From: Harmothoe impar
Taxonomy: Eukaryota; Annelida; Polychaeta; Phyllodocida; Polynoidae
Assembly (NCBI GenBank): GCA_947462335.1
Contig: OX381704.1
Coordinates: 28,047,955 to 28,111,954, forward strand
Direction of reading: 5' to 3'
DNA length: 64,000 nt
Each line of letters begins with the position of its first letter. Within the stretch, counting starts at the first letter, position 1. The notes under the pieces are model-generated. The model was not told the origin of the DNA. It did no database searches and saw only the letters and a program-made list of their open reading frames with translations. The translations under genes and the position numbers were made by a program. Below, piece after piece: positions 1 to 10,414 of the stretch.

Positions 1-63
1 AAAGTCAATATGTCAACAGGTTGTGACAGGTATCTTTCAACACAGAGAAAGCCAGTGTCGAGG

Positions 64-362
64 CAAAAAAGGTATGATTTCCGAAAAAAAAGGTCAAATA
101 TCACAAAAGGGTCATATTCTTGAAAAAATGTCCAATTTGGCCAGAAAAAAACATAAAATCTCACAATAGGGTAAGATTCTTGGAAAATGTCGAACTTGCC
201 AAGAACAACATAAAATCTCACAAAATTGACATTTTTCGAAAAATCTGACCCTTTGGTGAAATTTGACCCTTTTCTCACCAAATTAACCTTTTTAGAAAAT
301 CACAGAATTGGATATTTTTCGCGAGTCTGACCCTTTTATGAAATTTGATATTTTTCTCGCCA
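64..362. repeat. A/T-rich short repeats in opposed orientation
   Basis: Diverged short blocks built on 'aaaatctcacaa', 'gggtcatattcttg' and 'aaaatgtc' recur on the left. Blocks with 'tctgaccctttt' and 'gaaatttgac' recur in the opposite sense on the right. This looks like a decayed inverted or tandem repeat. No coding potential is seen. Confidence 0.4.
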
Positions 363-901
363 AAGATTACACAGATCTATAACACCTCGGCCCTCATCAC
401 TTTTGACAGGGTCATCAGAGGCAGGGCTAATGTCGAGGGCCTATAGCTGTGTTTGACCAGGTAAAAAGCTCTGATGTTCCCCGGTAGTTTAGTTATGATG
501 AAAGTCTGAAAAGAAAGCCTCCTCAAGCTCAGGGTCGTCAACTACGAAGAGACCCTTTTTTGCATTTAACAAGAAAGAGGGGTGCAAGTTGGTGGGGTGC
601 AAGAATATTCTCACCAATGTCTGTTTGGCAAGTCATTGGCCCAACAACTATGCCTGCGGGTGGCCCTTTATTTCTAGGTATAATCAGTGTTATCTATAAT
701 AGTTATTTGTTAACAGTGGGAACATGACAAGGCCTCTTTAAAGGACGAGCTATGATTGACATGAGAAAGATACAATGTACATATCACATCTGACTGGCTA
801 CCAAGACTTGAGTGTTGACTTGTATAGATTTGCCAAGGCCCCGTGATCGGAGACATAGTAAAGAGGGAAAGGCAGAGAGGAGACAACTAGAGACAGATTA
901 T
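363..901. other. Non-coding, no recognised feature
   Basis: No splice-flanked exon, repeat structure or RNA gene is visible. Confidence 0.4.
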
Positions 902-1588
902 CTGCCTTCCTTGCCTCCTTCCTTCCTATCTTTCTCCCTCTCTTCCTCCCTCCCTCCGCCCCGCCCCTTCCCTCCTTCCTCCCCCCTCCCTCCCTCCCTA
1001 CTTCCCTCCCTACTTCCCTCCAACCCCTTATCCCCTACTCGCTCACTCTCCCACTTCCTATTCCCCTACTCTCCCATTACCTACTCCCTCACTCCCCTAC
1101 TCCTATTTGCTCACTCCCCTACTCTTTCACTTCTCTATTCACTCACTCGCCTCACATTCCTTTGATCCCCCACTCCCAGGTTCACCCACTCCTTTGCCCA
1201 CCTGCCCCCTACTCCCCCACTCCCCTACTCGCTCACTCACCTACTCCCCTGCTTATCGTGTCGATTTTTAACCCATGTAAAGTCACTATACATCCTCTGC
1301 TCACACCCTTCCCTGCTCACATATAAATCCCTTTCCCCCTCCCTCCTTCTCACCCTCCCTCTCTCCCTCCCTCTCTCCCTCTCTGCTTCCCTTCCTCCCT
1401 CCATCCCCCTCTCCGTTCCCTCCCTCCCTCCTTCCCTCCCTCCTTCATTCCCTCCCTCTCACTCTCCATCCCGCCTCTCTCATCCCCTCCCTCCCTCCTT
1501 CCCTCCCTCATTCCTTCCTTCCTTCCCTCCCTCTCACTCCCTCCTTCCTCCTCTCTCCTTCCCTCGCTCCGTCCCTCCCTCCCTCCAG
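902..1588 (+). repeat. Polypyrimidine (CCTT/CCCTC)n tract
   Basis: About 690 bases of almost pure C/T on this strand, built from cctt, ccctc and 'ccctact' units, with a brief mixed interruption near 1250-1330. The open frame across it (812-1165) is low-complexity Pro/Ser/Leu and is not taken as a gene. Long mirror-like homopurine/homopyrimidine tracts can form triplex (H-)DNA; that is family knowledge and not shown here. Confidence 0.9.
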
Positions 1589-2017
1589 ACTTAGAGGATA
1601 CCTGTTAGAAGCATCAGTAATCAGTTGACAGACATACAGCGTATAAGTTCCATTGACAGCATGCTCAAATCAAAAGTTGACAGACTGACAGCACAGTTTT
1701 CGTGTCTCTATTCTTCTTCATTGGGGCTTATGTACAAAATCTATTTGCCCCAAATATTGATGAAGCAATGCAATGTCTTATCCAGTGATTATCATGAATT
1801 CCTTAGTACTCAATATGTACATTCTCAAATTACATTGGCTAAAGAATGTGAATTTATCTCAGTATGACAGAAGTATGTGTACATTTTCTATATGGGGCAG
1901 GTTCAATAGAGTTTAAAACATGCATAATTCAGATGTAGATATCTTTAACACCTTTAGTAATATCCTTAACCTGGATACATTATATTATGCCTACAATAAT
2001 ACAAATCAGGCACTATT
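1589..2017. other. Non-coding, no recognised feature
   Basis: The short open frame at 1625-1867 has no family resemblance and no splice context. Nothing else is seen. Confidence 0.4.
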
Positions 2018-2339
2018 AGGGAGTGGTCATTTTTTAACAACAGGGGGGGGTCGGTGAATTTTCGCACGAGCGGGTCGAAATTCTTTTGGTCCCCCCCGCG
2101 GAAGGGGTCACAAATTTTTCGGTCCCCCCCCTAGGCAGGTTGAAAATGAGCGCGGACGACCCCTTTGAGCTATAGTAACGCGCGGGCTTTTTCGCTAAAA
2201 AGGGGTGTAATTTTTTTGGTCCCCCCCTCAAGAGGGGTCCAAATTTTTTTGGTCCCCCCCCTTCAAGGGGTCCAAATTTTTTTGGTCCCCCCCCCAAATC
2301 CACCAACCCCCCCCTGTTGTTAAAAAATGACCACTCCCT
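2018..2339. mobile_element. MITE with G-rich terminal inverted repeats (family 1, copy 1)
   Basis: The left end begins 'agggagtggtcatttttt' and runs through 'aacaaca' into a G tract. The right end is its inverted copy, a C tract then 'tgttgttaaaaaatg' and 'accactccct'. The interior has G/C-run blocks of the type 'ggtccccccc' and 'ctcaagagggg'. It has no coding capacity. Related copies lie at 35521-35743, 42864-43084, 55872-56160 and 56858-57097, with one-ended fragments near 48495-48560 and inside the 14.5-18.9 kb tandem repeat. The autonomous partner is unknown. Confidence 0.75.
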
Positions 2340-2736
2340 TAATAGGAAAAAACATAAAAAGACCAAAGTGTCTGACATCTGGTGAAATTGAGACATTTGA
2401 GGCGGCTTTTTATTTTGTTTGATATTCCTGTTTTGTGCCATGAGGGCGGCCTATTTTTTATTTCATTTAAGTTCAAGGAAATTTGCGTAGGTCTATTCAT
2501 ATACAATCCTTAACATAACAATCCAAAATAATCAAATTAATAATCTAAATACATGGGAATTACAGTAGAGAGTAAACCGTTTTAAAATTTAGTTCTTACA
2601 TTAATTATTGACTGAAATATGGCTAGTTCTGTGTATTACATGTCACCTTCTTGATGAATGCGGAATTTTGGCCATATTTTTGTATAAGCACCCATGTGGC
2701 CCTTTTCAACTGGTGCGGGCGGTGTCTGCAAAGCTG
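2340..2736. other. Non-coding, no recognised feature
   Basis: AT-rich sequence. No feature is supported. Confidence 0.4.
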
Positions 2737-2947
2737 ATTTTTTTAATGTGGCCTTAAGCCCAAAGTCCACGGCGACAGGATCCTGCGTGAGAACGGTATC
2801 GTGCCTCTGCCGCCCCCATTTCACCTCTATTTCGCTGTGGACGCCGGTGAAATCATGGCGAAATGGAGGCGGCGGAGGGGCGATACCGTTTTAACGCAAG
2901 ACATGGCGTACGTGTTCCTGCTGCCGTGGATTTAGGGCTTATGTGGA
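2737..2947. mobile_element. Inverted-repeat (fold-back) element, ~210 bp
   Basis: The left half (2737-2825) and right half (2860-2947) are imperfect reverse complements. Matching pieces include 'gtccacggc' against 'gccgtggat', 'aacggtatcg' against 'cgataccgtt' and 'cccatttcacc' against 'ggcgaaatgg'. The structure is that of a fold-back MITE. No target duplication was identified. Confidence 0.6.
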
Positions 2948-3657
2948 TTAAACCACAATTATATAATGTCTGTGATTATTTCCGGTGACTCTAATTAAGT
3001 GATCTATCATATTGCTTGGCAACCTCGAGCCTTATGGATATCATATAATACTTTTAATCTCATAAGACCTATTCATAACATTGATTTCCTGCAAGTAATT
3101 ATATAGATCTATGTGTTTATCGTTGCTAATGGTTCCTATCGGTAATTAAATAGCTTTCATAAGATAGGGCCTACCCATTATTAGGGTTAGGCCATTGTTC
3201 CAGGATCGTAAATGTGGAAAGCGTTAGCATTGGTTAACACACTCATAATTAGTACATTTGTTTAGGGATCGCGTTTATCATACAATATTGGCTACACAAC
3301 GGCGGATGCCGGCTACAATTACCCAACCCTGTGGGATTTCGCAAAGCTCCGCCCCTGGGGAGTCGTCCTGCAACAATTCCCGCCCCCACAGCTAGCATTT
3401 TGCCATCCCATAGTGCTTGAAAAGCTATACATGTTAACATGATTTTCATTCTTAACGAAAAATTCAAAATAATTGATTGATAGAAGGCACCACAACGATT
3501 TCTATGCTGAAAACAAAATGTAGATAACATTTTTAGATCAAAAGCTGTGACCAAATGTTGGATATTTTTGTATACAATGTATTTGGTAATTAGCATAATT
3601 ATTTCTCTAAAAGAAAGTAAGATAAAGCTTATTGGCATTTAAGATTGGACAGTGACC
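2948..3657. other. Non-coding, no recognised feature
   Basis: No exon, RNA gene or clear repeat is visible. The minus-strand open frame at 3249-3638 has no recognisable domain. Confidence 0.4.
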
Positions 3658-4527
3658 ATGCCCCAGTGGGCACAAAACCTTGATTCATCGTTGACAACTG
3701 GTTGATATAGGGTTACAGGGTAGATCAACATGTTTTCAACATTGATGCAATGTTACTATTTCAATGTTGTCAGCCAACACCTGTTTCAACATTGATGCAA
3801 TGTTTGGATATCAACCTTGAATCACTTATGTGTTTCCCGCCTTTCCCACTAAATGCCTCCATAACCTACTCCTCAGCAAATCTATCAACATGCTACATCC
3901 ATTTTCCCTATTTGTAAGCTTGTATTTTCTAATCAATGTACACAATTGATAAAAATCTCATTTATTTTCATTGACAACTATGGTGTGTGCATTTGGTTGA
4001 CATTTGGAATTAAATGACAAGAATAAATGCATGGTTTCAGTAAGACACCCTTTATGTTGCTAAGAATAATAGATAAAGCATCAGTCCTGACCAGGTTAGT
4101 TTGAAATGGATATGAATGCCTCTTAGTGTGATCAGCAGAGGTCATTCATGTACCCCTGCCCTAGATGGTGCTAGAATTAGCATTTAATCTAGGAGAAATG
4201 GGGGGAGGATGTTGTAATGAAAATATATAAATTGCAAGGAATGCGTCTACATAAGAATACTGCATTTAGGTTGAAAACATGACTTTATTCTTAATCTCAA
4301 ATCATCCATCAGCAGTCAATATTATAAATCAATGTAAATCATCATTTATCATGTTTATTCGTTGTTGATTCACAATGGCCATATCAATGTTGAATCACTG
4401 ATGAATGATCTACGTTGATGACCTCATCAATATCAACCAAATGACAACCTTGTATCAACTGTTGATATCATGTCACTACACACGTTGAATCAACATTGAA
4501 TCAACTAAAATTTGCCCACTGGGGCAT
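3658..4527. mobile_element. Non-autonomous DNA transposon with 'atgccccagtgggca' termini
   Basis: The left end 'atgccccagtgggca' is mirrored at the right end by 'tgcccactggggcat', bounding 870 bp. The interior is rich in short variants of 'caacattgatgcaatgtt' and 'ttgaatcaac', many of them arranged as inverted pairs. There is no open reading frame of note. The superfamily is not assigned because the termini and flanks do not give a diagnostic target duplication. Confidence 0.75.
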
Positions 4528-4797
4528 ATTCAGAGAGCCAGTACTCAAAAACTAGAGGTAGTACCTGCTAATAAAAGATGTCATTGGAAAGCTGATGACC
4601 TCAATTCTATTATTGAGTTTTTACCTTGGAGGACCCTTTTCCCTCAACTGTCCACATATGCATAACTTTTTATTTTGCTGTCATACCTTACGACATGCAT
4701 TTTCCAGGGGCTTGTTTTTCACAATAATATAAATTAACATTATTGTGATATTCTGTCCAGTACTAATTTCCTGACTCACACGTATGAATCGCTTTAT

Positions 4798-5565
4798 TAC
4801 ACTCTTAGAAATATCCTGTAAAATTACAGTGATTCACTGGCATCAATTAATGCCAAGCTTTCACCGTATTTTTACGGTCACCGTATTCTCCTAATCCCCG
4901 TAAATTTTACGGAGCTTTCCCGTTGTCATTTAACGATGATTCATCATTATTATCATGATGATTCTCTGCTATTCATTGATGATTCTCATTTTATCTTGAT
5001 TCATTGGTATATTTCATAATATCAACTTAATTTCAGGCCCGTAAATATTAGGCCATAAGAGACACAATTGAATGCCTCACAGTAATATGCGAGTATAATC
5101 CATGAGCAAAGGGTACTCTAGGATTGTTACAAAGCAACTCTGACAGCGGTGTGAATATGTATAATTCTAATTACCATAAAATGGGTGTTTTTACAATCCT
5201 TGCTGGTTCCCACTGATATAGAAAAGGAAATTATATATTTATTATCTATAATGTACCAAAGGCTTCAAGGTTGACCATGTGATTGATGAGGTAATTGGAC
5301 ATTGTTATCATTTTAACACATTTAGATACGTTTTAAAGTGAGAGGTTCCTAAAGTCCCCATATCTCCCAGGCTGCCACCTGGTGGGCAAATATTTAATGT
5401 GAGATTCACCGTAAATGAAAACAAGGTGTTTCACTGTACTGGTTTACGGATGTTCAGTGTAGTGTTGAATCTGACACTGTCTCACTGTAAATCACATTAC
5501 GGTGATAAACCTGCAAAAATTAACACTGATTCCCCGTAATTTCCAAGGGATTTTTTTACAGTGTA
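4798..5565. mobile_element. MITE with 'tacactnt...' / '...acagtgta' ends
   Basis: The left end 'tacactcttagaaat' opposes the right end 'ttttttacagtgta'. Subterminal motifs such as 'aaattacagtgat' and 'gtaatttcc' recur around acagt/actgt cores. It has no coding capacity and the ends have diverged, so the boundaries are approximate. Confidence 0.55.
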
Positions 5566-6383
5566 GGTTAAATGTAGGCGACATTAAATAATCAAGTCGG
5601 TGGCATGCATGGCCTCTGTCAGCAGGATACATGAATGCAGCCCTAGCGAGTATAAACAAGTGCCGCACTCATGATATATACATCATGTCTACCCTAAATT
5701 GGGTAGACATGCTCCCGAGAGGTCGTCATGATGCATGGATGAGAACTGTCGGCAGAGCTGTATTCATGTACATGTATCATACCGATCATGTATGAAGCAC
5801 TATATGTATTACTATTAAGCCGATTGGTGCAGCCTGCATTGTATGAGCTGTAGTGCAAGTAATGATCAGTGATGGGACGCCGGCAGCTCTATTCTCACCA
5901 ATTTATATGTAGGCATAATATCTCCCCTCATTGGCGCGAATTAACAGATGTGTTAAAAGGGCGTTGCCAACGATTAGGTGTGGTAGACCTCAGTATGGGC
6001 TCATGTACGAGTAATGAGTGATTAAACATTGGCAGTACTAATCACGTCAACTTCTATTTATATCAGGCATAATATCAACTCGTCATTGACGTGAGTTAAC
6101 AGGAAATTTATGAAGTTTGGATGCAAAACGACATAAATCCAACTTCATATTAATAATTAATACTATGACAGACACAAGTGCTTAGTTGGTACGAAGCTGG
6201 TATACCATATCACAGAGACTGGATGATAGGTCATATGAGATCAACACAGATGCAGGCCAGTCACTCAGGAGAAACCGTGTTCAGCTACGGGCATCGCATG
6301 ACTTGGAGAAAGTCATCGCTGGTGATAATATTGAACACACTGAGACACCACCAACAGCACCCCCAGTGGATGAGCCTCTCAAC
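5566..6383. other. Non-coding with short hairpins
   Basis: A perfect 11-bp inverted repeat (5684-5694 with 5701-5711) encloses the loop 'taaatt'. A weaker inverted repeat around 5728-5772 resembles the palindromes at 21.7-21.9 kb, sharing 'gatgcat' and 'attcatg' ends. No gene is seen. Confidence 0.5.
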
Positions 6384-6526
6384 GTCTGCGCATGGCTGGT
6401 TCTCCAGCTATGGGCCGGCATTGGCGCCACCCCACGGGAAATATCTGAACCACAACCTGTTATGTAATACCTCCACGGTCCGTTTGGTCATTCACATTCA
6501 AACCCGGCGACACTCCAGTCGGTTTT
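6384..6526 (+). repeat. Split direct repeat A1
   Basis: 143 bp from 'gtctgcgcatgg' to 'cagtcggtttt', matching A2 (12086-12228) with about two differences. It marks the 5' end of the element. Identity with A2 stops abruptly on both sides. Confidence 0.93.
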
Positions 6527-6677
6527 GGATTTGGATTTGGCTCCCGATCAGTCTCTTAAGATTTGTGCACTTTTAGATCCTCTTTATAGTTCACAAAATT
6601 TCTTATTATACTTTTACATAATTTTATATACTCACACAAGTTAACCTGCATTTTACGGTACTCACAAAGGTGTAAAC

Positions 6678-7103
6678 ATGCCGACGGCATCGAAGGTTTC
6701 ACCCCACCGTACAAGGGCTTCAGCCCGTCAGCAGGAGTCAGCGAAGATCGATCGGGACATTCAAAGGCTCATGAGAGAGACACAAGCCATGGAGGAATCG
6801 CTGGATTACGATTCTACTGGGTCCCACACAGATACAAGGGCGATCCTCCTGGGCACAACACGCCGACGCCAGTCAGTGGCCGGCCCCGGCGTCTCACCTG
6901 TCAGCCCACCGCTTTCCCGCCACCGTCACACATCAACGGCGTCAACGGTCAGCGGTCACTCATCAGTGTCAAGAGCCTCCAGCAAGCTCTCTTTAGCCTC
7001 ACAATCCACAAGAAGGTCGACAGCATCGACACATCACTCATCGGTGTCACGCGCATCAAGTGTAATGCAGAACAAGGTCGTAGAACTCGAAGAAAAACTT
7101 TAA
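6678..7103 (+). CDS. Gag-like N-terminal region, ends at in-frame TAA
   Basis: A 141-residue open frame, rich in Ser/Arg/Thr, ending in a short helical Glu/Leu stretch. I recognise no domain. Its stop (TAA, 7101-7103) is in the same frame as the next segment, whose ATG at 7107 lies three bases on. The two were therefore probably one gag frame split by a nonsense change, or are coupled by termination and re-initiation. Position and composition fit the N-terminus of a DIRS/Ngaro ORF1. Confidence 0.6.
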   Translation: MPTASKVSPHRTRASARQQESAKIDRDIQRLMRETQAMEESLDYDSTGSHTDTRAILLGTTRRRQSVAGPGVSPVSPPLSRHRHTSTASTVSGHSSVSRASSKLSLASQSTRRSTASTHHSSVSRASSVMQNKVVELEEKL

Positions 7104-7106
7104 AAA

Positions 7107-8108
7107 ATGTCGGTCGACATGACAGGTATGGCCTCGAGCATGGCCTTCCTTGTTGAAGAGGCACGTAAGACACAGGAGGAGAAGAAGGACGCCTCACGTC
7201 TGAGGTATCGTCGCCGTCGGGAACGGGAGACGATGATGGAGCAGCATCGGCAGGACATGGAGGAGCAGCGGCGTCGCCTCGTGGAGCAGCAGGACATTCA
7301 GATGGCAGAGGTGGAACGCCTCCGTCAACTGGCCGAGGACCAGGCAGCACAGCAACGGCTGTGCATGGAGGAGCAGCGCGCAGAGTCGGCCCGGGCACGG
7401 GAGGAGAAGGAGCAGCGTCGTCGCGACCGCGCACAGAGGAAGCTACAGGAGAAGCAGGAACAGGCTGCCAGACAGCAGCATCTTCAACAGCAGCCCGCAG
7501 GTCCACCTGCGGATCACACAGCTACACGCACGTCTTCACCCAACCCACGCCAGGTAGAAAGGGACACAGACCAAGACAGTACGATCCCGTACACTGGAGG
7601 ACAACAGGCCGCGGCACAGGTCTTCCCCACCGCCAACCAGGTGCGTAGGGAGCCCGGTGCCCGCGACTACGTAGCTGAGCAACTGGCACGGGAACGTTAT
7701 GACCAGCAACAGAGTGAGGGTAAGGTTTGCTTCCTGACGTCACTTATCCCCAGTAAAGCTAAACCAAAACCCTTCATGTATATCGAGCGTGAAAGTTGTT
7801 ACACCCTCAGAGCATGGTCAGAGGCAGAGAGAAAGCTCATATCAAAACACATGAACAATGTAACACGTGACTCCATGTGTAGGTACTGGCCGGACGTCAG
7901 AAGATGGTCGGATGGTGTCTTTGACTCTGTTGAAAAGGGTCAATACGGATGGCATGACCTCCAGGCGATCCAGAACGCTAGGTTCGAGATCTCCATGACG
8001 GGTGGGGGGAGAAAAACCACAGGAGCCCAGCATGGGCAGTCCGCGGGTCATAACAACCGGTCTTACGGTGGTGGTCATAATAACAACGGTCAACTCAGAC
8101 CAGGTTAG
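7107..8108 (+). CDS. Gag-like protein, coiled-coil plus conserved core
   Basis: 333 residues. Roughly residues 15-150 are a strongly charged Glu/Arg/Gln coiled coil. Residues about 190-300 form a compact, aromatic-rich core ('FMYIERES', 'YWPDVRRWSDGVFD') of the sort found in DIRS/Ngaro ORF1 proteins. A Gly/Asn/His-rich tail precedes TAG at 8106-8108. The frame continues beyond this stop into a Cys/His segment (8109-8399), so the stop truncates or regulates the product. Assignment rests on place in the element and on the downstream Cys/His motif. Confidence 0.7.
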   Translation: MSVDMTGMASSMAFLVEEARKTQEEKKDASRLRYRRRRERETMMEQHRQDMEEQRRRLVEQQDIQMAEVERLRQLAEDQAAQQRLCMEEQRAESARAREEKEQRRRDRAQRKLQEKQEQAARQQHLQQQPAGPPADHTATRTSSPNPRQVERDTDQDSTIPYTGGQQAAAQVFPTANQVRREPGARDYVAEQLARERYDQQQSEGKVCFLTSLIPSKAKPKPFMYIERESCYTLRAWSEAERKLISKHMNNVTRDSMCRYWPDVRRWSDGVFDSVEKGQYGWHDLQAIQNARFEISMTGGGRKTTGAQHGQSAGHNNRSYGGGHNNNGQLRPG

Positions 8109-8399
8109 CAGTTCTGTGCAGACTTTAACACCAACAGAGGCTGCAGGTACGACAGTCATCACGGAGAGCAGGGCAGCCGCAGGGTACACTTCTGTTCATA
8201 CTGTGCGGCCAGGAACCATGGTATACGCAGCCACAGCGCCGTGATCTGCAACCAGAAAAGCAGAGATAATCCACAGCACAACAACAACGGCCAGAACACG
8301 TGGCATAACGCCAACCATAACAACAACAGCGGCGGCCAAAATGGCGGACAGCAGCAGACACCGCCCGCTCACAACAACCAGCAGCCAAAAAACGGATAA
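8109..8399 (+). pseudogene. Gag Cys/His tail after in-frame TAG
   Basis: Same reading frame as 7107-8108 after TAG. It encodes 'FCADFNTNRGC', a His pair, then 'HFCSYCAARNHG' and a final Cys, followed by an Asn/Gln/His-rich tail to TAA at 8397-8399. A 'C.DFN...C...H.C..C' arrangement is typical of the C-terminus of DIRS-order Gag proteins. The intact frame across the stop shows that this segment belongs to Gag. It is made only by read-through or in an intact sister copy. Confidence 0.65.
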
Positions 8400-8416
8400 G
8401 CGGCGTCCCTGCCACT

Positions 8417-9016
8417 ATGGCTGGGGGCGCTCTACACACAGACAATATGTATGACAGCTTCTACAATTTACAGTCGTGCCAGAATGCAAATACTCACCAA
8501 ACGACTAATAATCACACGCATGAAACCGCCTCTCCCAAGAACGGGGGATCCCCACCACGTGACGTCACGGAATCCGACAACCGCCACGAAACCAGTGACG
8601 TAGTACGCAAGGAACACAGTCAGCGCATGCGCGATGCTTCCCGCCAGCATGGGGGCCGCCATCTTGTTTCAGCGCAATACGTCATCAATCCTGAGCTCCG
8701 CCATATTGAATCTGACGAAAACGTCACCACTTCGCGCGCAGCAACAACGCACAACAACAAAAATGGCGGACAGCGGGACAGAAATGTCGCTCCGGCATCA
8801 GTTTCAACCAAAGAATTCAGTTACACTGCCGCCCCTACGAACAGCATCACAACACAGACGATACACCAACAACGGGCGAAGGTTGAGGCGAATATTCACA
8901 ACATTCAGCCTCCTTTTCCCCGATCTGACGGCACCGACATAGACGAGAGAGCAGGCCACAACGGATTTGTACCGACAACACAACAGTCACAAACAGGTAA
9001 TCTGGACTTTGATTGA
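8417..9016 (+). CDS. Pol N-terminal extension, ends at in-frame TGA
   Basis: A 199-residue polar, low-hydrophobic frame rich in Asn, His, Thr and Ser. It is in frame with the reverse transcriptase (9026 onward) and separated from it only by TGA at 9014-9016. No domain is recognised. It most likely is the variable N-terminal part of the pol polyprotein, cut by a nonsense codon, since no start-site context favours two separate proteins. Confidence 0.55.
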   Translation: MAGGALHTDNMYDSFYNLQSCQNANTHQTTNNHTHETASPKNGGSPPRDVTESDNRHETSDVVRKEHSQRMRDASRQHGGRHLVSAQYVINPELRHIESDENVTTSRAATTHNNKNGGQRDRNVAPASVSTKEFSYTAAPTNSITTQTIHQQRAKVEANIHNIQPPFPRSDGTDIDERAGHNGFVPTTQQSQTGNLDFD

Positions 9017-9025
9017 ATACGCCTC

Positions 9026-10414
9026 ATGTGTGAGACCAACCTTATAGACCCACACATTGACATTACCCTACAGGCATTCAGGCAATATAGATCGCAGAAC
9101 TGGCCCGAGTTTATATACAAAGACACAGACCCTGAAATTGCTAAGCTATACGACGTAGTCAAACGTACAGGCCTCCCCAACGCCCTGGCAGCTAGGGTCC
9201 CTGTCCCTAGTGGTCTCAACATCGAGGTCTGGGAGAGTCTCATTGGCTCGGATCCATCAAAAGCAGACTTGCTCGATTTTATCAAATTCGGCTTCCCGTT
9301 GGGCTATATGGGCCCCGTCTCCGACACACAGGCTACCCCAAACCACCCCAGTGCTGTGGAATACGGTGCCCACGTGGACGAGTACGTAGCCAAAGAGCTG
9401 GGTATAGGCGCGCTCAAGGGCCCCTTTGACACACCCCCTTTCACCCCCTGGGCACATGTGTCCCCCCTGATGACCAGGCCAAAGAGGGACACCGAAGCCA
9501 GGAGAATCATTTCGGACATGACATTTCCAAAAGAAAATTCTATAAATGCCTTTATCTTTAAAAACACAGTAAACGGAGTAATAAGAGACCATAGCTTGCC
9601 CACAGTTCAAGAAGCAATAGACCACCTATCTCAAGTCGGAAAGGGAGCTTATCTCACCACAATAGACATCAGCCGGGCATATAAGAACCTAATGACGGAC
9701 CCGGCTGACTACCCACTACTTTGCTTGAAATGGGATGCTGAATACTATTTGGATCTCAGCGTCCCATTTGGTTCCCGGGCCAGCGCTTCACACATGCAAC
9801 GTGTTGCCGACACTGTGGTGGAGCTGCTGGCCGCCAGGGGAATTTACTCAAGAATGTATTTGGACGATCTCTTAATTATATCTCATGACTCTTACAGTGC
9901 ACACAAGGACTACAACACAGCGAGAGACCTCATTGCAGCCCTGGGGCTCCCAGAAGCCACAGAGAAGCTGCAGCCCCCAGCCCAACGAGTCCAGTGGTTG
10001 GGCGTTATCATTGACGCCAGCGCCATAACTGTCTCTGTACCACCAGAAAAGCTAGATGAGGTAAAGGGGAAGCTATCATACTATATTAAAAGAAAGTCAA
10101 TGTCTCGGAAGCAGCTGCAGTCCCTTCTTGGGGTTCTCCTCCACATTTCCAAATGCATAAGATCTGCCCGTCTATTTGTATCACGCCTTCTGGACAACTT
10201 GCGTGCAATGACCGGAAAATATATAAACATGAACGCTAGTATGAGAGCTGATATCCGCTGGTTCCAGGAGTTCAGCCAGGATTGGAACGGGGTTGGGTTC
10301 ATTCAGAGCCAAAAACCGGTACACAAAACATTATATGTCGATTGCATGTGGCTCTCGAGTCGGGGGTTCAGATGGCCAAAATGCATATGCAGCACAAGTG
10401 TGCCCGGTAGATGA
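9026..10414 (+). CDS. Reverse transcriptase (Ngaro-type), N-terminal part of RNase H
   Basis: 462 residues. The RT core covers about 120-400: 'SPLMTRPKRDTEARRI' (fingers, 146-161), first catalytic Asp in 'TTIDISRAYK' (D214), 'PFGSRAS' (247-253), and the catalytic 'YLDD' at 278-281. A thumb-like segment and the start of RNase H ('LYVD', about residue 436) follow. The last roughly 25 residues look frame-shifted, because the RNase H sequence continues in the next frame from about 10344. One extra base near 10343 would account for this. The enzyme would copy the element RNA into circular DNA, as known for the DIRS order. Confidence 0.9.
   Translation: MCETNLIDPHIDITLQAFRQYRSQNWPEFIYKDTDPEIAKLYDVVKRTGLPNALAARVPVPSGLNIEVWESLIGSDPSKADLLDFIKFGFPLGYMGPVSDTQATPNHPSAVEYGAHVDEYVAKELGIGALKGPFDTPPFTPWAHVSPLMTRPKRDTEARRIISDMTFPKENSINAFIFKNTVNGVIRDHSLPTVQEAIDHLSQVGKGAYLTTIDISRAYKNLMTDPADYPLLCLKWDAEYYLDLSVPFGSRASASHMQRVADTVVELLAARGIYSRMYLDDLLIISHDSYSAHKDYNTARDLIAALGLPEATEKLQPPAQRVQWLGVIIDASAITVSVPPEKLDEVKGKLSYYIKRKSMSRKQLQSLLGVLLHISKCIRSARLFVSRLLDNLRAMTGKYINMNASMRADIRWFQEFSQDWNGVGFIQSQKPVHKTLYVDCMWLSSRGFRWPKCICSTSVPGR

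Noticed and set aside
812..1165. 117-codon open frame across the polypyrimidine tract
   Set aside because: Pure low-complexity translation of a simple repeat; no start or splice context.
6178..6576. Two overlapping frames at the 5' end of the Ngaro element
   Set aside because: They overlap repeat A1 and host flank and show no Gag likeness; gag starts at 6678.
6949..7506. 185-codon minus-strand frame
   Set aside because: Shadow of the charged coiled-coil Gag frame on the other strand.
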